Source: Basidiobolus meristosporus CBS 931.73 (taxonomy: Eukaryota > Basidiobolomycota > Basidiobolomycetes > Basidiobolales > Basidiobolaceae). Taken from it: a DNA stretch of 64,000 nucleotides. The notes beneath the pieces were generated by a model. It did not search any database. It was not told where the DNA came from and saw nothing but the letters and a program-made list of their open reading frames with translations. This document shows, piece by piece, positions 22,423 through 36,665 of this stretch (position 1 is its first letter; every line of letters starts with the position of its first letter). Both the position numbers and the translations under genes were made by a program. Where the stretch lies: contig MCFE01000049.1 in the NCBI GenBank assembly GCA_002104905.1, positions 1-64,000 on the forward strand, read 5' to 3'.

Positions 22423-24657
22423 CTAGGGAAGGGGCTCTGTAGTGTAGGAGAAACTGGGATTTACAAGAAGTAGAGAAAACTTGAGAATATACGTAACCAA
22501 ACTCTATCCCTACTTGGAATTGTTCTGAGGAATAAAAGGAACAATTAGAACTATCTTGTCCTACGATCAAAAATATCTCATCAAGTGTTGACTCTGCACT
22601 TGACCAACTCAGAACCCTTTACCTTATTTTATACAAACATAGAGTTGATTATTTTGTATAGAATCGACGTTTCACTCCAATTGCAGTTACATTTCCATTT
22701 ACAAATCACATTGAAGGCAAGTTTCCGAGCTATTAGATCCAATGAGCGGACCGAAAAATTGGACACCAATTACGAACCATTGGTTTGAGGATTGTGGATT
22801 GTGTGGTAAAGCCTCACCTGGCCGAGAGAAATGCAGGGCATGCGGAGACCATGGGCTTGACCTGTGCTGACATGCTATGCAAACAGACTCCGAAGCACCC
22901 ATATGAAGCACCAGCTGGACGACACAGCAGCGCTTTCTGAGCGCCTATCCCTCAGTCGCAAGCCCCACACACCATCATAACACGGTTTCGCTTTGTGCTC
23001 ACCTGATAATGACAACGCGTGCGGAAGGCTCTCCCAACATGCTTGCCTATTGACCGTTGCAAAGCACAGGATGCCCAAGCACAGCTGGGCGAACCCTCGA
23101 CTCCATGACGGGCACCGTGTCTCGAGGCCAGGCTACCTCGGAGTGATTTTGGAGCGATGATATCACCGATACGTAAATCAGGCATGTATTCAACCATTCA
23201 GCAATATAGACGATGACAAGCTTCCTGTGACTAACCAGGATTACCTCACATTAAGCCACATATATGTGGCCAATTCAGTTCCATTTTTCCTTGATCATTC
23301 AACCCTTCTGTATGATGGATTTAGCCAGTCAACCGAGCTCCTCACGGGATAAGCGAGGTTGGATTGGCGAGCAGCCATCACTAGACTGCGAGTACAAGGT
23401 CGAATGGACATATGGAATCTCACCTGTTGCCTGTCTATCCCAAAGAGTAATTTGCACTTGCTACTCTTGGAATTATCTATCCATATATGATAGATCAGCC
23501 CCTAAATACGAAAGGGAACTGGTCGATTGATTTGGTCGAATATTTCCAATGTGGCTCTGATTGCTTTCTTGGTTTGTAACGGATGGTAACTATGATCACT
23601 CATGTGACCTAGTGATGGATAGAGTAGGAACAGGTGCCATATCGGGCCTGCTAGTAGCCCGGTCCAAAGGCAAGGTGGCTTTCGACAGTGATCAATAGCT
23701 GCATGGGGACATTTCTGGCTAGGATGGTCTTGATGTATCTGCGGAATTTCTAGACGCTCATAGTGCATTTCCTAATCAGTCCGTATGCTTTTAGCCTTTT
23801 AAGTGCAAAAATTAGATTCAAGCAAAGTGAAATCGTTTCAAGCAGCAAATCTACACCCACTCATGCTGACACTTCCGCTCAAAGCACAAGCCGTTCACAT
23901 ACCAGAAGCCCCCGGCATTCTGTGTTCGCAGGAGATTTTGATCTCCGATATCTTACACTCGAACTGCCTACCAAGCATCTGCCGCTTTCCTTAATGGGCT
24001 CCCAAGGTCTGCCTTAACGGTGGTTTTGCAGACATTCCTTAATCGATAGATTGTTCGGATTGATCATGTCGCATATTAATCTGATTTGCCGAGTAGATAA
24101 TCTCGTGTGCTCCAAGACAAGCCAAGTGTGAGGAGTTGTCATCGTCCAACGCAGCCAGCTGCCTTGGGAAAAAAGAGCCTGATGTTGCGGTCTGCTGCAA
24201 CCTTGTAATCCCTCAACCGCCCCTTGAGTAACCAGTATATCACTGGCCGGGCATGCTGGCTAGAGTAAAGAATACCAACCAGGGCCTGGCAAATGCTTAG
24301 CTGACCAAATGCCCCGAAACACCCTCGCTGGCCAGTTCACGGCACGGTTTGCGTGCAGTGTATCTCCACAAGAGTTACTTTGGATCTGGCCAGGGAAATG
24401 CGACACCAAGGCAGCGAGGAAATCAGGAATATTGCAATAGTATCCAGAAATCCCGCCCTATTTCTTTTAATTGGCTCGAGAAAACTCAATATATTGATTC
24501 CATTTAGGCTGCTCTCAATCTGTCATTTGACCAGATGCGGATAAGCTTGACCAGTTTATTTTCTCTATTCAACAGTTTTTTTCTTGGTGAAACTATATTC
24601 GTGCATCAATTGGAATATCTATTGAACTCCAGTTTCGACAAGTGATTAATTGCGCTC
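22423..24657. other. Long intergenic region, no gene supported
   Basis: About 2.2 kb separates the divergent ABC transporter and F-box genes, so both promoters lie here. Many overlapping ORFs of 60-90 codons occur on both strands, none with a motif or a convincing exon structure. GC content is higher between about 22,800 and 23,150 than in the surroundings. No repeat copy was recognised. Confidence 0.45.
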
Positions 24658-26368
24658 ATGGACAGATTATTCTCGGCTAGTGATGCAGAACTTACAAAGT
24701 CACCTTTCTCACGCGAGATGCTCCGGAACATATTCACGTTTTGTCTGGACGATCTGAATTCCTTAATCAACTGTTGCCTGGTCAGTCGGCGTTGGTATTC
24801 AATCGCCATGCCCATTCTCTGGAGGGAGCCAAGGTTTTGTAAGAGGGTTCAGTTTAATAGCTTCAAAGACATAGTGTCCAGTAATCCTCATGGTATGTTC
24901 GCAACTGGCTAACTTAGTCACTCGTATTTAGCTTGCCGAGATTTACCTAAACACCGATTTTATATCTTCTGTAGTCGCCAATCTGGTATTGAACTTGGAT
25001 TGCCATAAGTATAGAAGAGAGATCATTTTGTATCTTCAGAAGCTTGTTCAGTATTTCCCCAATCTCCAATCCGCGACTTTCCCGTGTTACGTACCATTAT
25101 CACAGCTTAGCTCTGCCGCTGGATCGCTTCCACACTTGACGAAACTCACCGATGTTCAGTATGTCGACATAAATCCCACCGATGACGGGGTTGCTTTTCT
25201 TTCCACGATATTTCACAACTGCCAAAAATTAAGAAGCTTGAGCCTAAAGATGTATGGAGTATCTAGCGTGGCAATTCCAATTGCTTTTCCGACGTCTGAA
25301 TCTCTTACCTCTATTGAGCTCCTAGGCGACGAATTTAATGATAGTTTTCTACGGGCATTTCTCCAACGCCTCCCAAACCTGACACACTTTGAGCTTTGTG
25401 CGAACGACATTCCAAGAAACTTGATATCAATATTGAGTGCACACTGCAGCAAAGTAAACAAACTAAAGTTTGAATTCACCGGGATCTACAGCGATATCAC
25501 AGTTCATCGAATGATAAAGCAAATGGTGCAGAAATTCGGAGGCAAACTCAAGAAGCTGGGCATCTTCTTCAGCTCCGAGGCGCGCGTTACCATTCCCGAC
25601 GACCTGCTGATAAAGATGTGGCGATCCTTTCCATTGCTAGAGCATTTTGGGTTTTCGCATATCCAATTCAACAACTCACTTCTGAGCTCTTTCGCGAAGT
25701 TTCCCAAACCGCATCTGCAGTCCCTTGAGTTGAACTACATATCTAGACAGAATTCGTTTACGCTGGATGCCTGGGAACACTTTCTCAGCAAGTGCGGGGC
25801 CAACCTTACCTCCCTATCCATTTCGTTCAGCGTTCTACCCGAAGATCTGGGGACGGTCATCGGAAAGTACTGCACTAAGCTGCAAGAGGTTTCGCTCTCG
25901 TTCACCAACGTCACTGATAGTACTGTTCTTCCGATATCGCAAGGATGCCGCAGCCTGCGGAAATTTGATCTTAATACCACCAATATTACATCCTCATCCA
26001 TAGAGCATCTGTGCAAACACTGCACGCATTTGGAAGTGATTGTTCTCGATCGCCAAGACAATACACTATGCCCCCTTGAGCTTGCACCCTTCATCGATTT
26101 CTTCGAGTCAAGAGGAGGGCAAGTCAAACAATTCTGTGTGGCGGGGTGGGCTATGAGCCATGAGTTGTTGAAAGCAATAGCAAAGAACGGAACCCACTTA
26201 AGGGAGTTCCGCTTTACCAACGGAGAGCATCTATCGGACTCCTCGCTGAAGGAAGTGATGGATAGTTGTGTGAAACTCCGGCGGCTACAGATTATCGGCA
26301 ACCCCGACGACCTGGGCATTTCAAAGGAGCTATTAAAAATGAATGACCAATCCTACTGCTGTAACTGA
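24658..26368 (+). CDS. F-box protein with leucine-rich-repeat-like region
   Basis: Two exons fit: 24658-24892 and 24975-26368, joined by an 82-nt phase-1 intron (donor GTATGT, acceptor TCTTCTGTAG), giving 542 residues. Nearer acceptors either shift the frame or leave an in-frame TAG. Residues about 18-58 form an F-box (REMLRNIFTFCLDDLNSLIN, then CCLVSRRWYSIAMPILWREP), the usual Skp1-binding module of SCF ubiquitin ligases. The remainder has repeated LxxLxLxx-type units (for example KLRSLSLKMYGV, NLTSLSISFSVLP, KLQEVSLSFTNV, SLRKFDLNTTNI), an AMN1/FBXL-like substrate-recognition solenoid. The target is unknown; such genes are often expanded in early-diverging fungi. Confidence 0.88.
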
Positions 26369-26552
26369 ATGCCCCTGCCAGCCACACGCCGACTTTCGCC
26401 GTCCCTTAACTAGGCTCTTTATCCGCCCATCGGCTGGACATAGCATGATGAATGAAGGAATCGCATCAATCGACGTTTGCACTTTGTAACTAGAAATCAA
26501 TATTGCTTCCTTGAAAGAATTGAACTGCTTCTTGCCAATAATATCTGCTAGG

Positions 26553-26735
26553 ATGTGCCATGTAGCCTTCTGTCTCTTTGTTATTTTCGTTACCCTTGCA
26601 TTCGACGCGGGTCCTATATTGCACCAAACGGCAGTATGGCCCCTACCACGGAGGCGGCCAATGTATTACGAGCCCTTGTGTACGGATCTGCCCCAAGCCG
26701 AAACGAATGGTGGGGGATTAGAAATTAACAAGTAA
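26553..26735 (+). CDS. Possible small secreted peptide
   Basis: An ATG at 26553 opens 60 codons: a hydrophobic, signal-peptide-like start (FCLFVIFVTLAFDAG) and a short tail with an RRR cluster. There is no family match that I recognise, no intron, and the frame is short enough to occur by chance. It sits in the 560-bp spacer after the F-box gene. Listed only as a candidate. Confidence 0.22.
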   Translation: MCHVAFCLFVIFVTLAFDAGPILHQTAVWPLPRRRPMYYEPLCTDLPQAETNGGGLEINK

Positions 26736-26928
26736 AAAGCAGCGTATAGATCTATCACGCATATGAATGCTGGTTTATTTATCAAATTGAAATTTGTCAT
26801 GCAAAAATGATTGAACTGAGAAAGTAGATACATTGATCATTTTCTGAAGCTATGTGTTTGATTGGAATGTAGAGACGTACGGATCTCTGTCAAGAACTGG
26901 GCCATGTTTAGCCATGACATGAAGAACT

Positions 26929-27456
26929 CTAAATTTGGTGTGGACGGTTGTGGAAAGGAGACCAGATACCACGAACAGAAGGAGTATCGGAAATAACTCT
27001 CTTCTTAAACAGTCCCACCTTCTGCCCACTGGTATCACGGAGTAGTTGCACCTGCTCCATGACACCCTTGCGGTCAAAATTCCTCACGCAGATCACCTTA
27101 CTTTTACCGTTCACTATTGCCAAGGTTAGTCTGGAGTGCAGTAGAGACTTGAAGCGAATCCAACTTACTATAAAAGCCGCGAATGCAGGGATGCTTTGCT
27201 GGTCTGGGTTGAACGACAACCTCAATTTGAGGGTTCTTCTTGGCAAACTCAATGATATCATTCTTGAAGAAATCACTGAAGAAATTCGGTCAATAAACTA
27301 CAGCAATGGTCTCATTTGTAGCTCACTCCAAAGCACTTACATGACACCTCGGCTACTTCCACCGCGCTCACAGTAGTGGAAAACTAGCTTGCGGCATTGG
27401 AATATGAAGGCACCTACACCGTTCTTGTGAATAGCTGGTCGGACTACGGAAGTCAT
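26929..27456 (-). CDS. MRPL51: Mitochondrial large-subunit ribosomal protein mL43
   Basis: Three exons on minus: 27341-27456, 27169-27275, 26929-27113, giving 135 residues, close to fungal Mrpl51. The start TSVVRPAIHKNGVGAFIFQC and the ERGGSSRG motif match the L51/S25/CI-B8 thioredoxin-like domain. The second exon supplies FFKNDIIEFAKKNPQIEV, and the third GKSKVICVRNFD and the SVRGIWSPFHNRP end. The protein is a structural part of the mitochondrial 60S-like subunit. The gene is divergent from RPT2, with about 400 bp between the start codons. Confidence 0.85.
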
Positions 27457-27855
27457 GTTGTATAGTCTTTAATTCCCGGGTAACAAAGGAGGCTGGGCAC
27501 TAGTTGTTTTACCACTTTACTACAAGGAGAGAATCCCACGAGAAAGCTCAACCGGAACCAGCGTGAATTAATTCAGCTTGAGAAATCATAAAATTTGCAT
27601 CTGAAGCAAACTCTTCTCGAATTCAAATGGACCAATGATGCTAAGTGATTCCTGGCTACTCTCGGATCCAATTGACATAGGATTTGGAAGGTTTGTGGTT
27701 TAATTACGTATATCGCCAGATGGATTAATCAATTTTTCAGGATGCGGATGGTGTATCTTGCTGATTACGTCGTCAGCTCTGCTGCGTTGATTTTGTGAAT
27801 ACAATAAAAAGATATTCTCTCATGAATTGTCGCTAGATATACTTTCACTTACATC
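27457..27855. promoter_or_regulatory. Shared divergent promoter, mL43 / RPT2
   Basis: Four hundred bases between two start codons facing away from each other. I looked for a yeast-type proteasome element (GGTGGCAAA or its reverse complement) and did not see one. Confidence 0.4.
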
Positions 27856-29683
<1,828 letters not shown>

Positions 29684-30139
29684 TTAAGCTTACTCGTTCA
29701 CTTCTTGAATATCTTTATACACTTTCGATTGATCTAATGCCAATTAGATGTTTTATTTAATTCCAAATCAAATAAAATAGCCTTTAAATATGGTTTTTTT
29801 CCTGACAACATTCCGCTTGTTGACGGCGGAAAGGCCAGTAAACAAGCGCAAAAGCTTGCGAGATATTTCTCAGATTGGCCATTGTCGAGGTAGCTTCGTA
29901 TCCTATTCATCAGATCACTCTGAATACGCTGGATCGGGGGACGAATCAGATCCATCGAACCCTATTCGTATGTTGATTGTTTTTAACAAAAAACATGTCC
30001 AAGCGAATACATACCCATCTCCGAATGCGACCCTTCCCACCCCATCACTCCAAAGTGCACCTGGTGCGACTCAAAAACAACGAACTTGGAGAAGCTACCA
30101 TTCCCGAACGCTTAGCCTCATTACCCGTTAAAAGAAGAT
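29684..30139. other. Spacer before CDC26, no firm gene
   Basis: A 113-codon open frame at 29790-30131 and a second frame from an ATG at 29995 can be read, but neither shows a domain. A splice from about 30058 to 30112 could join the latter in frame to CDC26; the canonical Cdc26 start makes this unnecessary. Confidence 0.4.
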
Positions 30140-30367
30140 ATGCTTAGACGTCCACCGACCCTGCTTACCCTGAAAGATAATGATGTTCAATTCGTGAGCA
30201 TCTACAAGCAGGCATACCAAGAAAAAGTGAATCCACTGGAATTGCTTCGTAAGAAGATGGAAGAGGCTAAGAAACAAGAGGAAACTTCGATATCTCCTCT
30301 TTCCAGCCACGAGGAACTTGCGGTGAAACGCAGGGAGATGACAACTGCTCAACGAATCGGTCTCTAA
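30140..30367 (+). CDS. CDC26: Anaphase-promoting complex subunit Cdc26
   Basis: A single exon of 75 residues. It opens with MLRRPPTLLTLKDNDV, matching the conserved Cdc26 start (MLRRxPTxLxLxxDD) that threads into the TPR superhelix of APC6/Cdc16. A basic helical middle (ELLRKKMEEAKKQEE) follows, and the end TTAQRIGL corresponds to the RIG motif near the C terminus of many Cdc26 proteins. It stabilises Cdc16 within the APC/C ubiquitin ligase that drives exit from mitosis. The start is fixed by homology, since the initiator Met is part of the binding motif. It lies 456 bp after RPT2 on the same strand. Confidence 0.75.
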   Translation: MLRRPPTLLTLKDNDVQFVSIYKQAYQEKVNPLELLRKKMEEAKKQEETSISPLSSHEELAVKRREMTTAQRIGL

Positions 30368-30772
30368 GCGGAGAGTCAAAGGTAGCTCTGGTGCCACTAG
30401 ACTGCGCATGTATTATAATCTTGAATCAGGCTGACTGCTTTAAAGTCAATCCCATCGCATATAGCTAATAAATCATGAAATGTAACCGTGCTTGCAGAGA
30501 TGGGTTTACGGGTGCAGATAGAGAACGATGAGTTTATAGATGAATTTTATTGTGCAGGATGCTATAAGACTGGTTTCAAAACAACACTCCGTGAAGTTCT
30601 CTCGTAGAACTTTCATCGAATAAATGAAGGGATAGCCCTGGGACAGAGTCACTCCCGGAAAATCGAGTTATTAGGTGAAGGCGTGTGGAAAGAGCAGGAC
30701 AGCACGCGTTGTTTCTACATCCAGTTCAATTAACACTACGGAATCCAAGCTCTATTTCAGTGGAAACAAAGC
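30368..30772. other. Convergent 3' spacer
   Basis: This separates CDC26 (plus) from eL38 (minus). No ORF or repeat of note. Confidence 0.5.
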
Positions 30773-31107
30773 TTAGAGCTCAGCGACAGTTAGGCTGGGA
30801 GGGAGAGATTGCTTAAGCTTCTCAGCCTTGTCAAGATCGGCAACAACCAAGGTGTAAAGGTACTTGGAGCATCTGATCTTGAACTTCACTTCAGCCCCAT
30901 TCTTCTTGATGCGAGCAGACTTGGCGTCCTTACGACGAGCAATCTCGAGGAAGTTCTTGATATCCTGAACTTGCTTGGGCTAGAAATGAGTGGTTAGTAA
31001 GTGTTGCTACATCCAAACATATGCCGGGCCATTGAAAATCGGGACTCATTCCTTGCTGTATCTACCAAGTTCAAGTGAATTCATCCATCAACCAAAGTAC
31101 TCACCAT
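30773..31107 (-). CDS. RPL38: 60S ribosomal protein eL38
   Basis: Two exons on minus: the ATG alone at 31105-31107, a 125-nt intron (GTGAGT...TTTCTAG), then 30773-30979, for 69 residues. The second exon begins [20 protein letters not shown], continues with the [20 protein letters not shown] core and ends [18 protein letters not shown], matching eL38 along its whole length. It is a small structural protein of the large ribosomal subunit. Having only the initiator codon in exon 1 is common in fungal ribosomal protein genes. Confidence 0.95.
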
Positions 31108-32717
31108 ATTGAGAAACGATCACTGGCACTGGGCGGATGATGGGAGAGAAGGTTCACTCGCAAATTCTCCTGATCACTTATTGCTCGGTCAACTCCGAGT
31201 AACCGATTTTGGGGAGGGTGTCTCGGACCCTTAAATCCGAAATCCCATTATCCTTCATTTTGAATTGCATGCATGCATCATTCGCCTAAAGCGTCAATTG
31301 GTGTCTGTTGAGATTCCCACTACTCTATACCTTGAGGGGCAGGATTTAATGATTGATAGAGTGAAACTGTTTTGGTGAGGTGGAGAATACCGATCCTTAC
31401 AGAATTGATGAATGTATCCTTACTGAGGCCATGGCCTCAGCCTAAGGACATTTGCTGCATTGAACACTGAATTACGAAATCCGCCAACAAGCATCTTTAT
31501 AGATCCAACCCATCTACTTGCCATAAAGCTTATTTAGAGCCATCTTCACAGTGGTATGAAGGGGATCCGGCAGGATGGAATACTCTATGCCACTTCATCT
31601 CACAAGACTGCCAAGTTGCCGCGCGGAGCAACAGATCGAGGCGGGGTTTGCTGAGGAAGAACTTGACGAAGCCAAGGCTTAGTAGTTATTCACACGGTAT
31701 CATCTGGAATAAGGAGGAGCAACGTATGGTTAACTCACAGAGAGCTGATGTCTTCCGATTCGAACCCCCCCCCCCCCACTAGCATCGGATTAGAGTGTGG
31801 TTAATCTGACCTAGGTGCTGGTGGCTGTGTTTGGTCATATTTAGCTAATAGAATAATTTATCCTGTAAGGTACAACGATTGCCTGATGGCTCAATCACAA
31901 TAGAAGCCCCATTATGATGCTTTTAATCAGCACTTCAATTTGCCTGTTTATATTGTCTCCCTGCCCCACAGCTTATAATCCTTTTTCGGGTCAAATGTAT
32001 TCATTATTTATTTACCAAGTCCAATCAATGCTACCCAAAGAGTATCACTGTTTAATTGGCTCCGAGTGACTATTGATTATAATGACTCTCTCGTCACGTG
32101 AGACACTCCTGTGGTGGCATCCCTTCGGACTAGCGAATACCTACCAATTCTAGAAAGATGCTAGTCATATCTGCTCTGCAAGGATGGCCATTTGCTCTTT
32201 TACGTAATCATCATCTATACTTATATAGAAACGGTGACAAGGAAGAATCACGGTACCATATGCCATTGATGCAGAATTGAGCGGCCGGTGTCTGGTTCAA
32301 AGCACAAGCAACAATTGCACACTTCAATCGGTGATTCCTATTGCGTTCTCTTCATCAGATGTTTATTTGAAATCCATTAGAAACAGTGGCGATGTTGGCT
32401 GTCAAGAAAGCAGTCGGATGATTGTTCATAAATGTTTGGAAAATCAACATTTGAACAGCAATGACTGAGAAAACATCTACCATTACTCCTCCGCGACAAT
32501 CATTTCTAGTATTAGAAACCTCAAGCGTGAGCTCGCTGTTGTTGCTTGAGTGGCGACGCTGGATAGACACACTATAAAGAATACGATGGGTGCAGGTTCC
32601 CAGAACACACTGTAGAATAATATGGAGATACGGTGAAGGGAAATAATTAAGTGGTAGTTTTCAGTAGCTGAAGAATAAGTCGATACTTGTTAGGGAAAAA
32701 TACATATGGAGTAGAAG
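31108..32717. other. Intergenic region with a 13-base C run
   Basis: About 1.6 kb between the eL38 start and the PKA stop. It holds 13 consecutive C at 31765-31777 and otherwise only short ORFs. A palindromic CCATGGCCTCAG-like stretch lies near 31425. No gene recognised. Confidence 0.45.
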
Positions 32718-34038
32718 TTAAAAATTTTGGAACAAGTGGGCGTAGGGGTCCTCTGAACTACTGGTGTCAATAGGCTCCTCAGGGTACCGGTCAAAGTTCG
32801 AGGTGTCTCCCGGATGGCGGAACAATGGTACGATAGGTGCCTACGGCGTGGTGTGTTGGATTAGCATTCACAAATCAACGATGCATGCTGGGCACTTACT
32901 GGGATTTTGCGGTCGTGGACGGTTTGCCAGTCAATTCCACGGAACCACTTGTGGTTTTTCACGTCCTCGGAGGCACCCTTGAGGTTTCCAAGGCGTTTGG
33001 TTCGATCGTTTGTCAATAGTTTCTTGATGAGGTCTCTTGCAGCTGGATCGAAATGGGATGGAAACATGATGCGGCCATCCAGGATTTTCTCGTAAATACC
33101 AAATGGGTTGTCGTCAAAGAAAGGTGGGTAGCTATGGGTGGGATGATGTTAGCCGAATTCCTGCAAGTAATCAATTAGCAGTATTCAACGTACCCTGCTA
33201 GCATCTCGAAAATAAGAATCCCAAGAGCCCACCAGTCGACTGCCTTGCCGTGGCCTTTACTTTGAATAATCTCAGGAGCAAGGTATTCCGGCGTTCCACA
33301 CAATGTCCAAGTTCTATCCTCAACAATTTTGGCGAATCCAAAATCTGTTATCTTGATGTGACCTCGCTCGTTAAGCAGTAGATTCTCCGGTTTAAGATCT
33401 CGATAAATGATGTCCTTCGAGTGTAAATACTCAATAGCGAGGACTATTTCTGCTGCATAGAACCGAGTCATGTCGTTTGTAAAGCGACCAGCTCGTCTCA
33501 GGTGCGAGAATACCTCACCGCCAATTACATATTCAAGGAGCATATATAAATTATGGTCGTCCTGAAATGCACAGAACCTGGAGACATGCGTGAGTGTGGG
33601 AATACTTAAGCTATCGACAAGTAAACTTACAGATTAACGACAAAGGGGAAGTCAATCAGGGTAAGGATTTGCTTCTCCGAGTTAATGTGCTCGACTTGCT
33701 TTAAACGCACCACCACCTCTTTCTTCAATACTTTCATGGCATAATAATTATCGGTGCCCTTATGACGCGCTAGGTACACTCTTCCAAACGTACCAGTGCC
33801 TACAAGAAGTTGACATTAAAGAGCACTGATATTAGTGCAAAGAAAGGGCAGTAGTGTCAAGGGGATAATAAATACCTAGGGTCTTCTCTAACTCGAAGTC
33901 AGCGAGAGTAAAACTGGCCTTGGTTTCCTCTTTCACCTCACGTTCAGCCTTTGCTTCCATCTTGCCGTCACTTTTATTGAGTATCGGTGTAGCATCGTGA
34001 TCGAGGGTAGAAATAGGAGCAGTCATTGCCGTGGCCAT
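32718..34038 (-). CDS. cAMP-dependent protein kinase catalytic subunit
   Basis: Five exons on minus (33876-34038, 33631-33799, 33194-33577, 32900-33131, 32718-32840) give 356 residues. The Gly loop is GTGTFGRV, the ATP lysine lies in YYAMKVLKK, the catalytic loop is [10 protein letters not shown], then TDFGFAK and the activation loop [15 protein letters not shown] with the phosphorylatable Thr. The C-lobe has [15 protein letters not shown] and KRLGNLKG, and the tail ends [10 protein letters not shown], the FxxF motif of PKA that packs on the N lobe. The length equals typical fungal PKA. It phosphorylates targets when cAMP releases the regulatory subunit. An upstream in-frame ATG at 34053 would add five residues; I chose the second ATG. 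Confidence 0.95.
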
Positions 34039-35998
34039 GTATAAATCCAACAAGGTTTACGCAATGTAAGAGGATTGATATGGTGCGTTCGACGAAGTGG
34101 TAAAGAAGAGTGGTAGTAAGGTGTAACGGTTTTTTCCTTTTTACAAGATGGCGTTTGAGAACAAGAGAGTGTCCAAGAGTAGAAGGTGTAGGGATAACCA
34201 AAAGCAAAATCCTGAAAAATACCTAATTTAAGCCTTTAACCATATATTACCAGAAGTAATATACACAATTCGATTATTTCCTATTTGGCAACTTCAAATG
34301 GCAGCTCGATTTCCATATTACCTTAAATTTTTTGAACACGTAGACTCATAATCAAGGCGAAACTAATACAGATGCCTGGGGAAAAATTTACCTCCTGTTC
34401 TCACAAATCTATTTGGATGTCTTAGTTTGTCCCAACGTAACTTGGCATGACTCCCCTTAAACAATTGAACTTCGTAGCCGAATCTGCGTTTAATAGTGAT
34501 CAAGCCTTTTTGCATGAGGGATTTTATCCGGGTTGATGGAATATGACGGGAATCCTGAAGCAGTCCTATGCAAAACCGATAATACAAAGCTAAGGGAAGT
34601 ATAGGTCGGCCTGTTCACAGGCTTGAATGAGTAGTGCGGACATGCTGATGACTGCGCGCCGCTTGATGCCTACAATGCCACGTGCTGTCATGTTCCCTTA
34701 ATAATACCGTGACCCTCCTTCCTATCACGTTCGACAATGTTGTTTGGAGAACGCACCAGATGAGCGTCACACGAACCAACGGACACTAGGGTTGCCAACA
34801 AATATCATGGCTCGGCCATCAAGGAATCGGCCAGGTTTCTTCTTAGCGTGAGAGCTCGGGATGGTCACGGCGGTTACGACCAGTATTCATACTTTTTCGC
34901 GGGTGTACGAGCCGGCGTTTCTGCAACCGAAAACAGATAGCCGCGGTGCCTGATGTAAGCAGATTAATTGGATTTCCAACCTAGTCCAAATACCCCATTT
35001 TTCCTGTGTTGGCCGGATACAGTAATTGGGCCCCTTGGATGGCCTATGGGCATGACGAATAAATAATGTGATTCATTCTCCTTACTCTCACTTTCAGATG
35101 TCTTCCACACATCGTCGGTTTGAATGCAGCATCGACTCACCCTCGAAACTCTGAGTGATATCCTTCAGCACGGATAAGACTGCATCGACACCTAGCTAAG
35201 ATTGAGGCAACCTTATCAGGTGTTGCTGCTCAACGTATAATACAACTATGGGGGTTGCTGACGATCTTGTCGGATTGGTGTTCAACTCCCTGTTTGCTCG
35301 ATCTGCATATGATGACTGCTTCCTTAGTGTGTCCTGAGTTGCACCATATGTGTAAGAACCTCCTCATTTCGTTTCACTACCAGCATGCGATCAAAAAGCT
35401 GTAATCGATTCAGTGAGATTCAACGGATGCTTCCACGATGGGCCTAGCTTGTGCACACGACTTCGTACCGTTGATTACAGGTCAATTCTACAGAGCACCT
35501 GTACAGGCAGCGGGGGAATTTTGGCTCCATTCTGGCCTTCAGCAAGCCACTAGCATCGCTCGTTCTTGGAATCCTTATGCCAGGGTACATACAGTTGTAA
35601 ACTTGAGTTGGTAATCACCCAATTAGTAGGGCATATGAGTCGTCTCGTCTCTCAGTAATTTCAACTTGATCCAGTGAGAGTTTGAAACCTAATTCTCTGG
35701 ATAAATCGACTTGACACATGCACTCCTCTTATAATGACGGCACAAGCACAACTCGATTCATGTGTGTAGATGAGTGCAAGATTTATTAAAATAACTCTTG
35801 ATCTTGACGTGGCTCACAATGTCCAGGATCATCCTTCACATAGGTTACGGTTAGCTGCGCTCCATCATGTGTTATGAGGCCCATCAAGACTTGACATAGA
35901 TATGGCGTTGACTTCTACTCTGCTCCTACTACCATAAGTGATCTAATTTTATCAAATTTTGATGAAATTCCAAATACGACCAAATCTCGATCGATTCA
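34039..35998. other. Long intergenic region, nothing firm
   Basis: About 2 kb upstream of the PKA start. Several stop-rich stretches and one 74-codon minus ORF (34363-34587) without motifs. I see no RNA gene or repeat. Confidence 0.45.
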
Positions 35999-36665
35999 TT
36001 TATTCTGAAATACAATCAACCAAAAGCTGGAACTCCACTTTTAAGCTCCAGGAGATATTTCTAAAAAGAGCCACGCATGCAATGCTGAAGAAGCCGGTCC
36101 TCAACGTCCAGATCCATGAATGAATAGATGACGAAACATCTTATAGCATGTGTAAATGTGGGTTTGAACAAAGGATGGCAAATCGAGGTGGGTCGAACAA
36201 TGTTTACCCGTGGAGCGATACAGGTCTGTCCAGCAGAATCAATGCTCGCAGGGGAAAAGTGCTAAGAAAGCCATACTTCGAGGAGTCGGTGAATCTGAGA
36301 ATCTCCGCTTTGGACCGTAAATCCAACACTGGGATAGGCGCGTCATTTTTCGGCGTGGTAAACTGCTCAATCAATTTCGGAATGACCATTGTGCGATGAA
36401 ATAGATGAAGTAGCCTTTGGTGGGTGCGAGTCGGATGTAGGCTTCAGCGTATACGTATGCTACCTGGAAGAATATTTGGACAGCATACGAAGGAGACGCC
36501 ACCCTTTTATGTGTCCAGATTACCTGCCCTCATGTACCCACACAGTGCTAGGTATTGTATGAAATACGGCAGGTAAAACCACAGGTGCAGAACAGATGTG
36601 TAGTATTTCTCAATTGCGATTGTTTTATGCATACCCTTCGGGAGTATTCTATCTACTACAGTCAT
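35999..36665 (-). CDS. Possible multi-exon membrane-protein gene, unrecognised
   Basis: On minus, an ATG at 36665 (in-frame stop just upstream) opens TVVDRILPKGMHKTIAIEKY and a hydrophobic stretch (SVLHLWFYLPYFIQYLALCG). An intron with GTAATC or GTACAT donors follows. Two continuations are possible: through CATACG, ending soon at QWSFRN, or by a shifted junction into a longer frame with RLLHLFHRTMVIPKLIEQF and STFPLRALILLDRPVSLHG, then a GTAAAC...CTATAAG intron and a last exon with a second helix (WTLRTGFFSIACVALF) ending near 35999. The codons look protein-like and the splice sites are good, but I cannot name a family or decide the middle junction. It could also be a decayed gene. Confidence 0.35.

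Noticed and set aside
29790-30131. 113-codon ORF before CDC26
   Set aside because: It lacks a domain, overlaps another frame of equal quality, and is not needed to explain CDC26, whose start motif is complete.
31755-31770. GATTCGAACC, a tRNA T-loop-like sequence on the minus strand
   Set aside because: The adjacent bases are the C run, which cannot form the T stem, and no anticodon arm or acceptor stem can be drawn.
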